From positions 26,535-32,468 of the forward strand of contig DPGF01000017.1 in the NCBI GenBank assembly GCA_003522105.1: DNA of 5,934 nt. The letters are read 5' to 3'. A model generated the notes under the pieces. The model saw nothing but the letters and a program-made list of their open reading frames with translations, did not search any database and was not told where the DNA came from. How positions within the stretch are numbered: the stretch's first letter is position 1; each line of letters begins with the position of its first letter. The position numbers and the translations under genes are program-made. This document shows positions 5,242-5,934 of the stretch, in pieces. The DNA is from Oscillibacter sp. Lineage in GTDB: Bacteria; Bacillota; Clostridia; Oscillospirales; Oscillospiraceae.

Positions 5242-5874
5242 ATGGTTGATTTTCTGGAATTTTTACGTAATACGTCCTATCCCGGCCGCGGCATTCTGGT
5301 CGGAAAGGATCGCGTCTACTACTTTATCATGGGCCGCAGCGAAAATAGCCGCAACCGCGTCTTTGTGAAGACCGGGGACGGCATCCGCACCGAGGCGCAT
5401 GACCCTGCCAAGCTTGCCGATCCCAGCCTCATCATCTATCACCCTGTGCGCACGATGGGCAGCGATCTTGTCGTGACGAACGGCGACCAGACCGACACCA
5501 TCTGCGAGCACGGCGACTTCCGCCGCGGCCTGATGACGCGCGAGTATGAGCCCGACGGCCCGAACTGGACACCGCGCATCTCCGCCATCGTGCATGAGGA
5601 CGGCTCTTTCGAGATGTCCATCTTAAAGCACAAGGACGGCCGGTGTCTTCGCGAGTTCTTCTGCTACGAGGGCTGCGACGAGAATCAGGCTTTCTTCATC
5701 AGCACCTATCAGGGCGACGGCAGCCCGCTGCCGACCTTCGCCGGCGAGCCGATGGAGGTGAGCGTCCCCTCTCCCGAGGAGGTCTGGGCGGCGCTCAATG
5801 CGGACAACAAGGTGTCTCTTTACACGAACGTGAACGGCGAAGTGAAGCTGTTCAATAAGAATTTAGGCGATTGA
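5242..5874 (+). CDS. purO: PurO-like IMP cyclohydrolase (stand-alone)
   Basis: This protein is assigned as the enzyme that closes FAICAR to IMP. The 210 residues resemble the archaeal PurO family (an Ntn-hydrolase-like fold) rather than the N-terminal domain of bifunctional PurH. Recognisable points are YPGRG at 13-17, SRNRVF at 36-41, VVTNGDQTDTI at 77-87 (compare NG.(H/Q)TDTI in PurO), NWTPRISA at 108-115 and FFISTYQGD at 151-159. The start at 5242 is chosen because AAGGAGG at 5225-5231 lies 10 bases upstream; the in-frame ATG at 5173 is inside purN. The gene lies between purN and a transformylase without a cyclohydrolase domain, which strongly supports the role. Enzymatic activity is inferred from family and context. 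The symbol follows the archaeal name. Confidence 0.88.
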   Translation: MVDFLEFLRNTSYPGRGILVGKDRVYYFIMGRSENSRNRVFVKTGDGIRTEAHDPAKLADPSLIIYHPVRTMGSDLVVTNGDQTDTICEHGDFRRGLMTREYEPDGPNWTPRISAIVHEDGSFEMSILKHKDGRCLREFFCYEGCDENQAFFISTYQGDGSPLPTFAGEPMEVSVPSPEEVWAALNADNKVSLYTNVNGEVKLFNKNLGD

Positions 5875-5884
5875 GGAGAACGAT

Positions 5885-5934
5885 ATGAACGAGCTCGAAC
5901 TCAAATACGGCTGCAACCCCAACCAGAAGCCCGC
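5885..5934 (+). CDS. purH: Start of a stand-alone AICAR transformylase (partial)
   Basis: AGGAG at 5874-5878, overlapping the preceding stop codon, lies 6 bases before the ATG at 5885. The 16 complete codons read MNELELKYGCNPNQKP, and the window ends within the next, probably an alanine. LKYGCNPNQ corresponds to LRYGENPHQ, which marks the beginning of the AICAR formyltransferase domain of PurH. Here it occurs at the very N-terminus, so the MGS-like IMP cyclohydrolase domain of normal bifunctional PurH is absent. The protein should transfer a formyl group from 10-formyl-tetrahydrofolate to AICAR, the riboswitch ligand. Only the first residues are visible, so completeness cannot be judged; the symbol is used in the sense of the transformylase half. 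Confidence 0.8.
   Translation, partial: MNELELKYGCNPNQKP

Noticed and set aside
1..5934. CRISPR arrays, insertion sequences, tRNA or rRNA genes, phage or defence genes.
   Set aside because: No direct-repeat arrays, transposase motifs or cloverleaf sequences were seen; nearly all of the window is explained by the purine operon and its leader.

Overview
The window holds the 5' part of a de novo purine biosynthesis operon from a fairly GC-rich anaerobic Firmicute. Strong AGGAGG-type ribosome binding sites, a ZTP-type leader RNA, a PurF with the four cysteines of the Bacillus-type [4Fe-4S] cluster, and a separate PurO-like IMP cyclohydrolase suggest a clostridial gut lineage of the Oscillospiraceae/Ruminococcaceae kind. 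The taxonomic assignment is inference; no rRNA or species marker is present.

Layout, all on the + strand. (1) 2-574 is the 3' end of an unrecognised gene that began before the window, closed by a strong intrinsic terminator at 575-620. (2) 621-928 is the control region. It contains two candidate promoters, one of them overlapping a small perfect palindrome, then a ZTP (pfl-motif) riboswitch aptamer at 774-867, whose 3' end is shared with an intrinsic terminator at 862-905. (3) 929-5874 carries purE, purC, purF, purM, purN and a purO-like IMP cyclohydrolase, tightly packed. purC/purF overlap by 1 base and purM/purN by 7 bases. (4) 5885-5934 is the start of a stand-alone AICAR transformylase, cut by the window edge.

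Pathway logic. PurF makes phosphoribosylamine, PurN formylates GAR, PurM closes the imidazole ring to AIR, PurE and PurC convert AIR through CAIR to SAICAR, and the last two genes formylate AICAR and close the second ring to IMP. The leader senses ZTP/ZMP, the AICAR nucleotide that accumulates when 10-formyl-tetrahydrofolate is short, so the signal is the substrate of the last gene visible here. purD, purL/Q/S, purB and purK are not in the window; some probably lie downstream.

The most unusual feature is the PurF protein. It keeps the PRPP-binding motif and all four iron-sulfur cysteines, but its N-terminal glutaminase domain lacks the catalytic cysteine (it starts Met-Gly-Gly rather than Met-Cys-Gly) and the other glutamine-binding signatures. 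PurC also has a non-standard, short C-terminus, and the usual bifunctional PurH is split into two genes. The operon is therefore a divergent version of the pathway, possibly with ammonia-dependent first-step chemistry.
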